DNA of 64,000 nucleotides from Eudasyphora cyanicolor (taxonomy: Eukaryota; Arthropoda; Insecta; Diptera; Muscidae). A program made the translations under genes and the position numbers. Positions 12,178-23,839 of this stretch are shown here, piece after piece. The notes under the pieces are model-generated. The model had not been told where the DNA came from, did no database searches, and was given only the letters and a program-made list of their open reading frames with translations. The stretch covers positions 90,878,221 through 90,942,220 of the forward strand of contig OZ005734.1 in the NCBI GenBank assembly GCA_963930755.1. Reading direction: 5' to 3'. Within the stretch, counting starts at the first letter, position 1. Every line of letters starts with the position of its first letter.

Positions 12178-13000
12178 AGGGTTTTCCAACAAGAGGTGTT
12201 ATTTTGAATCACCCGGTATTTCGGTAGCTGTCACTTTTGAAACTTTTGACAAGTAGAAGCTACGCCATTACTAAAAATGGAACGATACATGATCATCGAA
12301 CGATACAAAACGATCAAAAAACGATACGAACGATACAAAATCATCTTGACTAATGAGGCCCATTTCCACCTCGGTGGCTACGTCAACAAGCAAAATTGTC
12401 GCATCTGGGGCTCGGAAAACCCAAGAGTTATTGTTGAGAAGCCTCTCAATGCTCAACGTGTGACTGTTTGGTGCGGTTTATGGTCCGGCGGGGTCATTGG
12501 ACCTTACTTTTTCGAAAATGAGGTTGGATCAAAAGTTACGGTGAGTGGATTGCGCTATCGAGAGATGAGTAATGATTTTTATGGTCGGAGTTGGATGGTA
12601 TTGATCTTTTTACTTTCAACACGACGGCGCTACGTGCCACACAAGCAACAAAACCATTGCTCTGTTACGGGAAAAGTTTCCGGACCGTGTTATCTCTCGA
12701 AGAGGTGATCACAATTGGCCACCGAGAAAGATAAGGTCTACGCCAACAGCCCAGCGTCGATTCAAAACCTCAAAGATAGAATTCGTGAGGCTATCGAGGA
12801 CATAGGGCAGCCACTTTGCGATTTGTTTATGGACAATTTCATGAAAAGGAAGCGTGGTCGTGGTGGCCATTTGGCTGATGTTGTTTTTCATTATTAACGT
12901 CATACCTTCCTCTTCATTATGAAATAAACATCCGATCATTTATCTCAAAAATGGAATTTTTCTTTGAATACCAAAATAACACCTCTTGTTGGAAAACCCT
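12178..13000 (+). mobile_element. Internally deleted mariner-like element with perfect 29-bp TIRs
   Basis: AGGGTTTTCCAACAAGAGG... at 12178-12206 is repeated exactly in inverted orientation at 12972-13000 (29/29). The 823-bp element is inserted in the hAT pseudogene. Full-length relatives are about 1.3 kb, so roughly 0.5 kb has been lost. TA is present next to the left end, but the right flank (TTTA) is imperfect. Confidence 0.9.
12277..12897 (+). pseudogene. Mariner-like transposase remnant
   Basis: The frame contains TNEAHFHLGGYVNKQNCRIW, corresponding to the first catalytic-Asp region of the family (usually SDEAHF), then TVWCGLWSGGVIGPYFFE. A frameshift and a deletion near 12600-12720 remove the second and third catalytic residues; the frame resumes as DKVYANSPASIQNLKDRIR through RGGHLADVVFHY. 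The N-terminal helix-turn-helix region is missing, replaced by a CGATACAAAACGAT-type simple repeat at 12280-12340. It is inactive, yet the TIRs could still be mobilised in trans. Confidence 0.85.
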
Positions 13001-13544
13001 TTACATTTGATCTCATTTCAGCTTTCAATACACTGCTTCTATGGTATTCGAGTGATGAGTGGTGGCGAAATACGCCCAGTGCTTTTTCCAATTATTAAAT
13101 GGTCTTGATACCAAGTTTCGTAGTATTTGGTTATGCACTTCTGTATCCCTAGGAGCAAATAATACACATGTTTTACAGAAAGCACCGACTTGATTCGCAG
13201 AGTACGCCAACCATTTATATTTATGTAACCAAGAAAGTTGGAATTTTAAACTTCATTGCCCAGTCACTGGAAAACTTTAATTATCTGGAGGAATCCAGAT
13301 TTTTTCATGAAGACCTTCTAAATATATAGTCGATACTCTATGAAGCTGACTTGTTCACGAATAAACCTATATCATATGGTTACTGGAAGCTGTAGAGTTT
13401 GATGTAGTTGGCTTTTCCATATGGCCATCATTCGTTTCGACGGGCAAATTACATCTCTGTGGATCCTAAATCATGAAGAATATTCAGAAAAATTCATTGC
13501 AGATATAGTAATAATCATTGCGGACGTTTAAGTATTTCGCTATT

Positions 13545-13800
13545 CACATATGCGAAAACGAATTATTCGCATAATTTTTAATATTCGTTTTCGCATCCGC
13601 AAAAACCATCTTTGGCATATTTGCTTCGCAAAAATATATTTCAGTATTCTGGTCCTTAATTTTGTTGGAGTCAAACTATTATTCGCTTTCGCAAAAATTC
13701 ATATTTCACTATTCGCTTTCGCAAAATTGCATATTTCACTTTTCGCATTCGCAAGAAATATATTTCAATATTCGCTTTCGCTAAAGTCCCTTTCGTTACA
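13545..13800 (+). repeat. Minisatellite of about 35-bp units
   Basis: Imperfect tandem units built on ATTCGCTTTCGCAAAA plus an ATATTTCA spacer, clearest from 13678 to 13790 (three to four units), with more diverged units from 13545. Confidence 0.65.
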
Positions 13801-14061
13801 TCCCTAATTCACACATACACATATTATAAAAAATAATTATATGTTTTTTTTACATTCTGCTTAGTAGTTAAGCATATAATAATACTTACTTATATATTGT
13901 CGATATCCATCCTATTGTAGCACTTTTACGAATTGACACAATCACTTCTCCGCGAAAATTGAATGTCACGTGTTCACCGCACTTATTTAAATTGAACTAA
14001 ACGTTAGTATTGTGTATGTTTTCAATGTGTAAATGTACAATGCACTTGAGCATGGCAAATC

Positions 14062-16168
14062 GTTTGTTTGTGGGTTTGTTTGTTTGTTCCGTATAGACGT
14101 CTAAACGGCTAGACCGATCATCTAGAAATTTTCACAGAATGTACATGTGTAGGGGGTGCTGAAAATAGGGTACTTGAATTTTCGATATATCAAGTGGGCG
14201 TGGACCCGCCCATATGGGTCCAATTTTGATATTGAGAAAAAATTTTAGCTAGAGTGCTGAAATTTTGTGTGTATGCATTTAGTGGCATATTCTGTGAATT
14301 TTCCAAAAATGGGCGGAATCGGACCATCGTGGCCCCGCCCATATAAGCCAAATTTTGAAATTGAGATATGTTGCACAATTTGTTAGCGAGAGTGCTGAAA
14401 TTTTATGTATATGTATATGGTGGCAGTCTACGTGATTGGTCCAAAAATGGGCGGGATCGACCCAATGGGCGTGGCCCCGCCCACATAGACCAAATTTTGA
14501 AATTTTGATATCTTGCACCATTTGCTAGCGGGAGTGCTGCAATGTTGCGTATATGTATCTGGTGGCATTCTACGTAATTGGTCAAAAAATGGGCGGGATC
14601 GGACCAATAGGCGTGGCCCCGCCCATACAAGCCAAATTTTTAAATTGAGATATCTTGCAGAATTTGTTAGCTAGAGTGCTGTAATGTTGTTCGTATGTAT
14701 CTGGTAGCAGTCCACGTGATTTTTCCAAAAATGTGCGGGATCGGACCAATGGGAGTGGCACCGCTCATATAAGCCAAATTTAAAAAATGTGATATCTTGC
14801 ACAATTTGTTACCGAGAGACCTGGAATTTTGTACATATATATATCCGTTGGCGACCTACATGATTGGTCCAAAAATGGGCGGGTTCGGACCAATAGGCGT
14901 GGCCCCGCCCATATGAGCCAAATTTTGAAATTGAGATATTTTGCACAATTTGATAGCGAGAGTGCTGCAATTTTGTGTATATGTATATAGTGGCAGTCTA
15001 CGTGATTGGTCCAAAAATGGGCGGGATCAGAACAATGGGCGTGCCCACCCCCCCATATAAGCCAAATTTTGAAATTGAGATATATTGCACAATTTTGTAC
15101 CGAGAGTGCTGTAATTTCGTGTATAAATATCTGGTGATAGTCTACGTGATTGGTCCAAAAATGAGCGGCATCGAACCAATGGGTGTGGGCACGTCCATAT
15201 AAGCCAAATTTTGAAATTAAAATATCTTGCACAATTTATTATCGAGAGTGCTGCAGTTTTGGACATATGTATCTGATGACTGTCTTAGCGATTCGCCCAA
15301 AAATTGGCGGGATCAGACCAATGGACGTGGCTCCGCCTATATAAGCCAAATTTTGAAATTGAGACACATATCTTGCACAATTTTTAGCGAGAGTGATGTC
15401 TGGTGGTAGTCTACGTTATTGGTCCAAAAAGGGTCGGGATCGGATCAATGGCCGTGGCCCTGCCCATATAAACTAAATTTTGAAATTGAGATGTCTTACA
15501 CAATTGTTTAGCGATAGTTCTGTAATTTTGTGCATATGTATCTGATGATAGCCTACGTGAATGTTCTAAAAAGTGGCGGGATCGGATCAATGGGCCTCGC
15601 CCCGCCCATATAAACCAAATTTTGAAATTGAGATATCATGCACAATTTGTTAGCGAGAGTGCTGTGATTTTGTGCATCTCACGCAGTCTACACAAAAAAG
15701 GGCGGCACCGCCAATAGGAGCCTAATTTTTAAATTGAGATATCTTGCACAATTTGTTTAAGTGAGCGCTGCAGTTTTGGGTATATGTATCTGATGACAGT
15801 CTACGTGATTCGACCAAAAATAGGCGGGATCAGAACAATGGACGTTGCCATGCCTATGCGAGTATAAGTCAAATTTTGAAATTGAGAGTCATATCTTGCA
15901 CAATTTTTTACCGAGAGTGCTGTAATTTCGTGTATATATATCTGGTGATAGTCTACGTGAATGGCCCAAAAGGGTTGGGATCGGACCAATGAGCGTGGCC
16001 CCACCCTTATAAGCAAATTTCTGAAATTGAAATACCTTGAACAATTTGTTAGCGAGAGTGTTGTAATTTAGTAAATATGCATTTGATGGCAGTCTACGTA
16101 ATTGGTTTAAAAATGGACGGGATCGGAAATCTCAATCTGGGGCAACGAAGTGGACCGGGTCCAGCTAG
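14062..16168 (+). mobile_element. Helitron with an array of about 13 tandem 142-bp units
   Basis: After a TTTGTTTG-rich head and CCGTATAGACGTCTAAACGG, the element is a tandem array whose unit contains GTGATTGGTCCAAAAATGGG, the block GGGCGTGGCCCCGCCCATAT, and ATATCTTGCACAATTTG. It ends with CTGGGGCAACGAAGTGG, the hairpin GGACCGGGTCC, and CTAG at 16165-16168 followed by T: a canonical Helitron 3' end. The 5' end lacks the TCTATATATATAAAG start seen in the 55525 copy, so the left terminus is truncated or diverged. No Rep/helicase gene: non-autonomous. Long minus-strand reading frames across the array are by-products of the repeat. Confidence 0.8.
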
Positions 16169-16351
16169 TTATACTATATTGCCGAAAACGATATTTGTTA
16201 TCATCTACTACAAATCTGTTACAGCAATTTTCTCAGGTGTACAGTTTTATGAATGTTAAAGTCACAAACGTGTAGCATATTTGCGATTTCTTAGAAGGAT
16301 GTATTTTTTGAGATAAAGCTCTAAAAACAGTAATATTTTCCGGATAGTATA

Positions 16352-17061
16352 CACGGGGCAAAATTGACTTTTTTGATATGTTTGAATCGAAAGAAAATAT
16401 ATTTGGAACATAAAGTTTTAAATAATATATATTTCTGACCAAATCAATTTTATTTGAATATCAGTAAAATTTATTTGGAACGCATATATTAATATATTAC
16501 AACAAAATATATTTGCAAACTAATTTTCTCAAATAAGATATGTGTTTAAAATCAAATAAAATTTTTGTTTAGGAATTTCTTCGAATATATTTTATTTAAA
16601 AAAGATTTTCAAACCTATGCTGAATTTTTCTAATTTCTGTTTTAATTTTGCCTTCGTTTCGAATTATTCCTCCCAGTTAAAAATACCATATGCAGCATTT
16701 AATTCTGTTTTAAGTGATTCATTTTAAATTTCTGAGTGATTCATTTTAAAGATTATACGAAGCATTAACATTTTCTTAAACTGAACATTGAATTGCTGAA
16801 AAACTTAAGAAAATTAAGGTTCGATGTATTTTCGGAATACTTAAATTCAAATTAATCTTTGTTTCCGAAATAATAGTCCCAATTAAAAAGTATTATTATC
16901 GAAACAAGGATTTGTTTACAACATCTTCACAAATACGAGTATATAATTTTTGTGTGTACCAAATAATACATATTTAGTGTGTACCCTAAGCATATATGTA
17001 CATGTTTCAAGCCGAATATGTTTGGGACAATATACTACAGAAGCGATTTTTTTTCAGCGGG
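16352..17061 (+). mobile_element. MITE family C (CACG ends, TA target), copy A
   Basis: Starts CACGGGGCAAAATTGAC and ends GCGATTTTTTTTCAGCGGG, with TA on both sides (16350-16351 and 17062-17063). The termini are imperfect inverted repeats (CACG... / rc CAGCG(T/G)G). Internal words such as TTTGGAACGCATATATTAA are shared with copies B, C and D and with the larger elements at 45988 and 54646. No coding frame. Confidence 0.75.
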
Positions 17062-17063
17062 TA

Positions 17064-17925
17064 TGTTTGACTTACTTTTAATAAATTATATCTGCCATCA
17101 TATGCTACAATTTACTACATTTTAGACATACAACTTTAAAGTAAACAGCGTTTAAATTTTTAGTCTTTGATTTACTTTTTGGAACAGGAAAAACATTTTA
17201 ACCGTTAAAATCAGTAATAAAAATGTTTAATTCCAAATCGTTTTGGGGGGGTTTGAACCCTAAGGCCTTCGAAACCATTCCCTTGTAATATAACGGTTAG
17301 TGTATCTGAATCATTCGGAACTTGACTTTTTAGCAGTGCAAGAAAATCTGTATCATTTTCACTATTCCATGGATTTCTTGTACAATTTTTATGGGCCTCC
17401 TTATATTTTTGACAAATCTCCATGCATCCTTGGTGGAAGGGTTTTCGTTTAGCTCCATTGGCTTGGCTTGGTATGATATTTATTTTAATATGTCATGATC
17501 ATTTTCAATTCTTTTATCCTCGCCTCTGCTTCCTGCAGGTTCTCAAAGGATGGGTATGTGTTGCCAAACTGCTCTATACACAGATTCCGTGACATCGCTC
17601 CACCAAAACTTTGGTATCATGTTTTGTTTGCTATCATATGTGGCATATTTCAGTCCTGATCTGATGGTTAATGAAATGTTTTCGAAGTCTGTTTCCAAAT
17701 CTATCGTCTTTAGCGCTTTCATCTGTTTGTTTTTGGCAACATACTTTGGATTTCCAGTTGTCTTTACCGCACAACTTACTTCGATCGGTAATGATAGCTC
17801 CCCCAATCGGACAGAACATCACTTTCCAATCAAAAGTCAGATTCGAGTTTGTAAAAGTTAAATCACTTACAGTGACCTTATTATCACTAAAGCTACTGGT
17901 CTAGATGGCTAAACTGTTGGAAACA
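17064..17925 (-). pseudogene. Unassigned coding-like remnant between two inverted MITEs
   Basis: Two reverse-strand frames (17423-17211 and 17806-17543) have amino-acid composition and tryptophan-rich stretches (KFWWSDVTESVYRAVWQHIP) reminiscent of the endonuclease-RT linker of LINEs, but I could not match them firmly to any family. Stops separate the pieces. Treat as a possible non-LTR retrotransposon fragment. Confidence 0.3.
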
Positions 17926-17927
17926 TA

Positions 17928-18550
17928 CATGCTGAAAAAAATCACTTCTGTAGTATATTGTCCCAAACATATTCGGCTTGAAACATATATATGCTTAGGG
18001 TACACACTAAATATATAATATTTGGTACACACAAAAATTATATACTTGTATTTGAGAAGATGTTGTTGTAAACAAACCCTTGTTTCGATCCTAATACTTT
18101 TAAATTGGGACTATTATTTCGGAAACAAAGATTAATTTGAATTTCAGTATTCCGAAAATACATCGAACCTTAATATTCTTAAGTTTTTCAGCAACTCAAT
18201 GTTCAGTTTAAGAAAATGTTAATGCTTCGTATAATCTTGGATAACAATAAATTACTTGAAGGATTGACAACAAATTCTGACTTGAAATACTCAGAAATTT
18301 AAAATGAGTCACTTAAAACAGAATTAAATGCTGCATATGGTATTTTTAACTGGGAGGAATAATTCGAAACGAAGGCAGAATTAAAACAGAAATTAGAAAA
18401 ATTCAGCATAGGTTTATCTTTTTTAAATAAAATATATTTGAACAAAAATTTTATTTGCATTTAAACACATATCTTATTTGAGAAAATTAGTTTGCAAATA
18501 TATTTTGTTGTAATATATTAATATATGCGTTCCAAATAAATTTTACTGAT
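17928..18550 (-). mobile_element. MITE family C, copy B (inverted, truncated by an LTR element)
   Basis: Reverse complement of copy A over its whole length: begins CATGCTGAAAAAAATCAC after TA (17926-17927) and stays collinear with copy A, with a 50-bp length difference near 18250-18310. Homology stops at 18550, where the CsRn1-like element begins; about 100 bp of the MITE is missing. A and B thus flank 17064-17925 as inverted arms. Confidence 0.75.
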
Positions 18551-18552
18551 TT

Positions 18553-18753
18553 TGACAAACAATCTGGCAACGTTGTAACGAACCTGAGGAGGAGAAAACA
18601 ACAGCTGATTCCTAGAGAAGTCTTCGCCGTCAGCGGTAGCATTTTTAGTAATACTTCGTAAGATTTTGTGAACTAGTTTTAGCAATAATAAATAGCATAA
18701 GATAGTTGTTAAATGTAAATACGAACGTCTTATTACTACATCGGCAACTATAT
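18553..18753 (+). repeat. 5' LTR of a CsRn1-like gypsy element
   Basis: About 200 bp between the break in the MITE at 18550 and the primer-binding site. It starts TGACAAACAATCTGG. No matching 3' LTR was found after the pol remnant: only TGACAAACAA recurs at 22512 and similarity then stops. LTR limits are therefore inferred from the flanking MITE and the PBS. Confidence 0.6.
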
Positions 18754-18764
18754 TGGTGACCCCG
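18754..18764 (+). other. Primer-binding site, tRNA-Trp type
   Basis: TGGTGACCCCG directly follows the LTR and is complementary to the 3' end of insect tRNA-Trp. Use of tRNA-Trp is a hallmark of the CsRn1/Kabuki lineage of Ty3/gypsy elements. Confidence 0.75.
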
Positions 18765-18919
18765 CTTTTCACGCATAATCTGAAGTGGTATTTTTTACAT
18801 TGCTACAAAAACTTCTTGGAAGCAGAGCAGCGAAAAAAACACGATAGCCGAGCAGCAGCAGCGCTTTTAAAATTTTCAACGTTTTTACATGCATCATTTT
18901 GCCAAAATAGTCAACGTTT

Positions 18920-19901
18920 TTGCTTATGCATTCCAGACACAACTTGAGGCAACGAGAATACTCTTATTATAACGAGGAATCGCTCCGTTGTGACGATATG
19001 GAATTTTTCGACAGTAGCAGTATAAACATGTCGGAAATGGAAAATTTAATTCAGCAAATAGAGGAGCTACAACGTGAAGTACACTCTCTTCGACAGTCAT
19101 CAGTGAACGCATATGAAGGACAGCGATCGAACCTGCATAAAGTGCATATTCCAAAATTCCACAGACAAAATCCGGAATTATTTTTTGCTCAGGTTGAACG
19201 GTAATTTTCTCTTTGTGGTGTTTCAACGGATGCGGGCAAATTTGATGTTGTTTCTGTGCGCCTTGAAGACGACATACTCTTGTCGGTTGAAGACCTCATA
19301 ACAAATCCGCCGAAAGACGGCAAATATTCTACATTGAAGGAGAGACTAATTTCGAAATTTGCTGAGTCTTCCGAGTCTAAATTGCAACGTTTATTGCAAG
19401 GTGGTGAAGCCGACGGAAATGCTATCCCACATGAGACATTTGGCACCTGGTAAAGGAAATGAAACAATTATTCGGACACTATTTCTCTGGCAAATGCCAG
19501 ATTCGATTCGCCCTCTATTAACTGTGTGGGAAGAGGAAGATTTAGACAAACTAGCTAAAAACGCAGAAAAAATGTTGGATGCTATAGGAAATACTGTGTG
19601 TGCTGTCTCCGAGGCACCACCACATTCTGATACCAACATTTCTATTGACGCAATTAATTCGCCTGTGTCTTTAGCTGATATTTGCAAGACTTTAACTGAT
19701 CTTTCTGCAAAAGTGGACACCTTTCAAGCGAGCAATGAAAGCAGATACGGTCATCATCGATCCAGATCTCACAGCCATTCACGTTCATATAATAGACCTA
19801 ACAACAAATTGCTTTGCAGGTATCATCAAAAGTTTGGAGATTCTGCCAAACATTGTAAACCGAATTGTCCCCGCTACAACACTAGTTACTACTGGCGATA
19901 G
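18920..19901 (+). pseudogene. CsRn1-like gag, with stop and frameshift
   Basis: A coiled-coil-like start (MSEMENLIQQIEELQREV, about 19029) leads to VHIPKFHRQNPELFFAQVER, the conserved entry of CsRn1-clade Gag. A TAA follows at 19202-19204, but the frame continues in register (LCGVSTDAGKFDVVSVRLED). At about 19445 it shifts to another frame (LSHMRHLAPGKGNETIIRTL). The end is basic and Arg/His/Ser-rich with a lone Cys/His cluster. Nonfunctional. Confidence 0.8.
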
Positions 19902-19958
19902 CGGCAATGACAACCCGGTAAAGGAGAATCGTCTACATATCTACGACACATGTACATA

Positions 19959-22456
19959 GTCTCGATTTTTAATTGATTCCGGATCAGTGGTGTCAGTTGT
20001 ACCCCCATCCTTAATCAGAACAACTCTAAAGCCGTCCGGCATGAGACTTCTTGCTGCAAACAGCAGTGAAATACAAACTTATGGTAATTGTTCTTAAATT
20101 AGACCTAGGTCTACGTCGTGAACTCAAGAGGTTGTTTACCATTGTCGCCCATTTTGGGGGCAGACTTTCTAATTCATTACAATTTTATGATTGATTTAAA
20201 ACGGAAATGCCTCATCGATAATACAACAAATTTAAGAAGTCGTGGTGAAATTCGTAAGACCAAAGAATTTAGTATTTCAACATTATCGCCATCGACAGGA
20301 CCATTCCAAGAATTACTGAAAGAGTTTATTGACATCACAACTACGACTTTGACGCGTAAATCGACAAGTGATGCAATTATTGTTCACAACATCGAAACAG
20401 TCGGAATTCCTGTTGCAGACCGCCCACGAAGACTTTCTGGAGAGAAACTTGCAGCTGCAAAAACGGAAATTGACTTCCTATTGGACAATGGTATATGTCG
20501 TCCCTCCAAAAGTAATTCGGCTAGTCCGCTCCATATGGTGTCGAAAAAAGATGGTGGTTGGCGAGCGTGTGGAGATTACCGAAAGCTGAATTCGAAAACT
20601 GTGCCCAATTGCCAAAATCAACGATTTTTGTAAGAAATTATATGGTAAGTCAGTTTTTTCTACACTCGACCTTGTTAAGGCTTATTACCAAATACCAATG
20701 GCTGCGTTATTTACGATATGATTGTTATGTCTGAGTCTATTGAAGAACACCAAATACATTTACTGATTTTTGACCGCCTTCGACAATACGGTCTAACAAT
20801 CAACGTCAATAAATGTAAATTTGGACAATCTGAAGTACTGTTTCTTGGTTACATCATCAACGGCAATGGTTGTACACCTCCAACAGATCGTGTTGCCGCT
20901 ATTGAAAATTACACCAAACCTGAAACTATTTGCGAGCTTCGCAGATTCCTCGGTGTCGTCAATTTTTATCGTCGTTGCATTCCACATGCCGCTCAGCTAC
21001 AGGTACCACTCAATGAATTCCTTAAGGACTGCAAGAAAAATGATAAGAGGAAGGTTCCTTGGACACTTGAAGCTGAAAATGCTTTTGCATCTTGTAAACG
21101 CAGCCTTCGTGAAGCAACTATGCTGGCTCATCCAGCACCCAATTCAGATTTGGCCCTTACAACCGACGCATCAGACATCGCCATTGGAGCTGTGTTGGAA
21201 CAAAAAGCAAATGGACTTTGGCAACCACTTGGATTTTTCTCCCGAAAATTATCTGCGGCAGAGAGAAATTATAGCACATATGACAGAGAGTTGCTTGCTA
21301 TCTACGAGGTCATAAGATATTTTCGCCATTTGCTGGAGGCAAGGCATTTAATAATTCGGACCGATCACAAACCGCTCGTCTATGCATTTTCGCAAAAACC
21401 GGAAAAAGCCTCGCCTCGACAATTGAGGCACCTAGATTTCATTTCGCAATTCACGACAGAAATGTTGTACTTGTCGGGTTCTGAAAACGCAGTGGCAGAT
21501 GCACTGTCCCGCCTTAACGCAATTTCAATGCCAACATCAGTCGCTCTAATGGAACTCCAATCAGCTCAGGAGATGGACGAAGAGTTGAAAACTATTTTGG
21601 ATGGCGCAAATTCTTTAAAACTACAAATGGTACATTTTGATACGACATCAGTATACTGTGACGTATCCACAGGATATGTTCGCATGTATGTTCCTGAGTC
21701 ACTACATCAACAAATCTTCAATTCAATTCAGAATCTTTCACATCCTGGCAGTAGTGCTAGTCTTCAAAAGATACGTGAGAAATACGTATGGCCGGGAATG
21801 AAGAAACAAATCCTAAATTGGTCTCGGAATTGCATATCGTGCCAAAGAGCAAAGATCACCAGACACAGCCGCCTTACTCCAGACAAGATAGATGTCCCAG
21901 ACAATCGGTTCGATCATGTTCATTTGGACATCGTTATAATGCCGTTAGTACAGGGTTATAGATATTGTCTCACCATGATCGATCGATTTTCACGATGGCC
22001 TGAAGCTGTTCCTCTGAGCAACATGTCGGCCCAGACGGTCGCGACTGCATTTTGGTCCAACTGGATTTCACGCTTTGGTTGTCCTAAGACAATTACGACA
22101 GACCAGGGCACACAATTCGAGTCAGCGTTATTCAAGGCTCTAGCGAATATAATTGGTTCTAAACGTACTCGAACGACGGCTTATCATCCACAATCGAATG
22201 GAATGATTGAGAGATGGCACAGCACAGATCTTTTAAAGCAGCTTTAATGTGTCATTCACAAGTATCGTGGGTCGATATACTTCCAACTATTTTGTTGGGA
22301 TTAAGGACAGCTGTCAAGGAGGATCTTCAAGCTTCGCCTTCCGATCTTCTTTATGGTGGGCACTTACGGTTGCCTCAAGAGTTCTTCACCGAATCAGAAA
22401 TTCCTGCCGACTCGCTACCCCCGACTTACCACATTGTTGTAGCCATATGGAGTTAA
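19959..22456 (+). pseudogene. CsRn1-like pol: protease, RT, RNase H and integrase remnant
   Basis: Order seen: protease FLIDSGSVVSVVP (about 19965-20003); RT entry SASPLHMVSKKDGGWRACGD (about 20518-20577); then a deletion and frameshift around 20620-20720 that reduces the YxDD active site to YD (VIYDMIVMSES), so RT is dead. From 20718 a 509-codon open frame covers the rest of RT, RNase H (TTDASDIAIGA, TYDRELLAIY) and integrase with its HHCC finger (CISCQRAK) and catalytic blocks VHLDIV, TTDQGTQFES and NGMIERWHS. A frameshift at about 22240 moves the integrase tail to another frame, which ends at 22456. No 3' LTR was found. Confidence 0.9.
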
Positions 22457-22888
22457 TATTCTATTCGTTTCTCATTTGTAATGATTAATGATTTTGCTAA
22501 TTTGTTCTTTTTGACAAACAACTTTTGCTGTACCAATTGGGTGACATTTGTTATGGTCGAAATAATTTCTTCTAGAAAATCTCTTCACCGTTGCCAAATT
22601 AATCTCGCTCTTTTGTTTCATTAGGCTGATCGAATATCTTACATTATTTGCTCATTTGTTAAACTCACTGGAACCTCCTTAATAATCCCCAGAAAAGTTT
22701 TAGAGATGAACGCCCTGAATTACAAGCCTCTATTCCTTTTGCATTTGCAAGAACCTACTCCGTTTATTATTTGAGTCTGTTTCGTCCGCCTCCCTCGCTC
22801 TAGATACCCCATTATCTGTATTCCGAGACTCCACCATCACTTCGCGTCATAAGTCAGATTCTTGCTTCTCTCGTTGTTGCTTTTTACT
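22457..22888. other. No gene recognised
   Basis: Spacer between the gypsy remnant and a D1 copy. No LTR-like or coding sequence seen. Confidence 0.5.
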
Positions 22889-23838
22889 TTAGTGTGACGA
22901 GGGTTTATATCATTTGCTACGGAAAAAAGTGTAACACATCGAAGGAGTGACCTAAGACCCCAAGTATGTTCTGCGGAAATACGTTTTGGGTCATTTTAAG
23001 TCGAATATTATACGTATTCGAATCCTCTAAAATTCCACACATAGTATTAGTTTGTTAGTCGCTATCAACTCGAGGAAAATGGGCGAAATTGCCACGCCCC
23101 TTTTGGTACCTCCCTCACAAATGCACCATTTTGCACTAAAAGTTAAAAGCTTATAACATTAATACCAGTGTTTAGAAATACTTGAAATTTTGTACAGTGT
23201 ACTGCTTTTATAGTGCCTACAGTCCAGTGAAAAATGGGAGTTATTGCCGCGCCCCTTTTGGTACCTACCACATAAATGCAGAATTTTGCATCAAAATTTA
23301 ACAGCTTATAACATTAATACCAGTGTATAAAAATACTTGTAATTTTGTAGAGCGTAATGTTTTTATAGTGCCTACAGTCCATTGAAAAATAGGCGTTATT
23401 GTCACGCCCCTTTTGGTACCTCTCCCACAAAGGTACCATTTTGCACCAAAAGTTAACAGTTTATAACATTAATATCAGTGTATACAATTACTTGAAATTG
23501 TGTACAGTGTAATGCTTTTATACTGCCTATAGTCCAGTGAAAAATGAGCGTTATCACCACGCCCCTTTTTGTACCTCCCACACAAAATGGCCAAATTATA
23601 CCACAATTTAATATCTCAACGTTAATATACCAGTCCATATAAACGGTTACAAATCGGCACGGTGCAATGTATTTAAAGTATCTACTGTTCAGCGAAATAT
23701 AGGTGTATTTCTTAAACCCCTTCTGGTACCTCCCACAAAAATTGACAGAATAATTTGTGTAATATTCAATATTGCATTACTCACAAAGTGAGGGTATACC
23801 TTAGTCGGTTTACCCGACTGAAACTTTCTTACTTGTTC
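22889..23838 (-). mobile_element. D1 element (Helentron/DINE-like), near full length
   Basis: Reverse copy. Its left end reads TTTAGTGTGACGAGGGTTTA and its right end contains the hairpin AGTCGGTTTACCCGACT followed by GAAACTTTCTTACTTGTT. Between them are four modules with GCCACGCCCCTTTTGGTACC and GTTAACAGCTTATAACATTA. The paired subterminal hairpin, CACGCCC blocks and lack of coding suggest a non-autonomous Helentron/DINE relative; this superfamily call is inference. Confidence 0.75.
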
Positions 23839-23839
23839 A

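Larger units (their letters stand above)
10296..13260 (-). pseudogene. hAT (ZMYM/THAP0-type) transposase, decayed and interrupted
   Basis: Read on the reverse strand: a TTF/MYM-type zinc-finger segment (WLHKYKWLAYSANQVGAFCK then PFNNWKKH, 13250-13060), then FRALLRYRAITDSSLNSHL (about 11985-11930), the catalytic-domain stretch with CYDGERAMNGEFYGAQAYIQ (about 11650-11570) and SHCAALSFNLV, and the hAT dimerisation tail TTATNERSFSTLRRLKNYLR (about 10620-10560). Several frameshifts and stops break it, and a mariner (12178-13000) sits between the zinc finger and the core. The 3' terminus appears to be AGGGCCGTGTGCAGG at 10296, a form common in this hAT group. The 5' terminus was not located. Confidence 0.85.

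Noticed and set aside
14190..16016. Series of 60-150-codon reverse-strand frames rich in HFWTNHVDCHQIHIHK-like text
   Set aside because: They are read-through of the 142-bp Helitron units; the unit length is not a multiple of three and frames shift from unit to unit. The same happens at 55470-57586.
22510..22525. TGACAAACAA as a possible 3' LTR start of the CsRn1-like element
   Set aside because: Similarity to the 5' LTR ends after ten bases; most likely chance.
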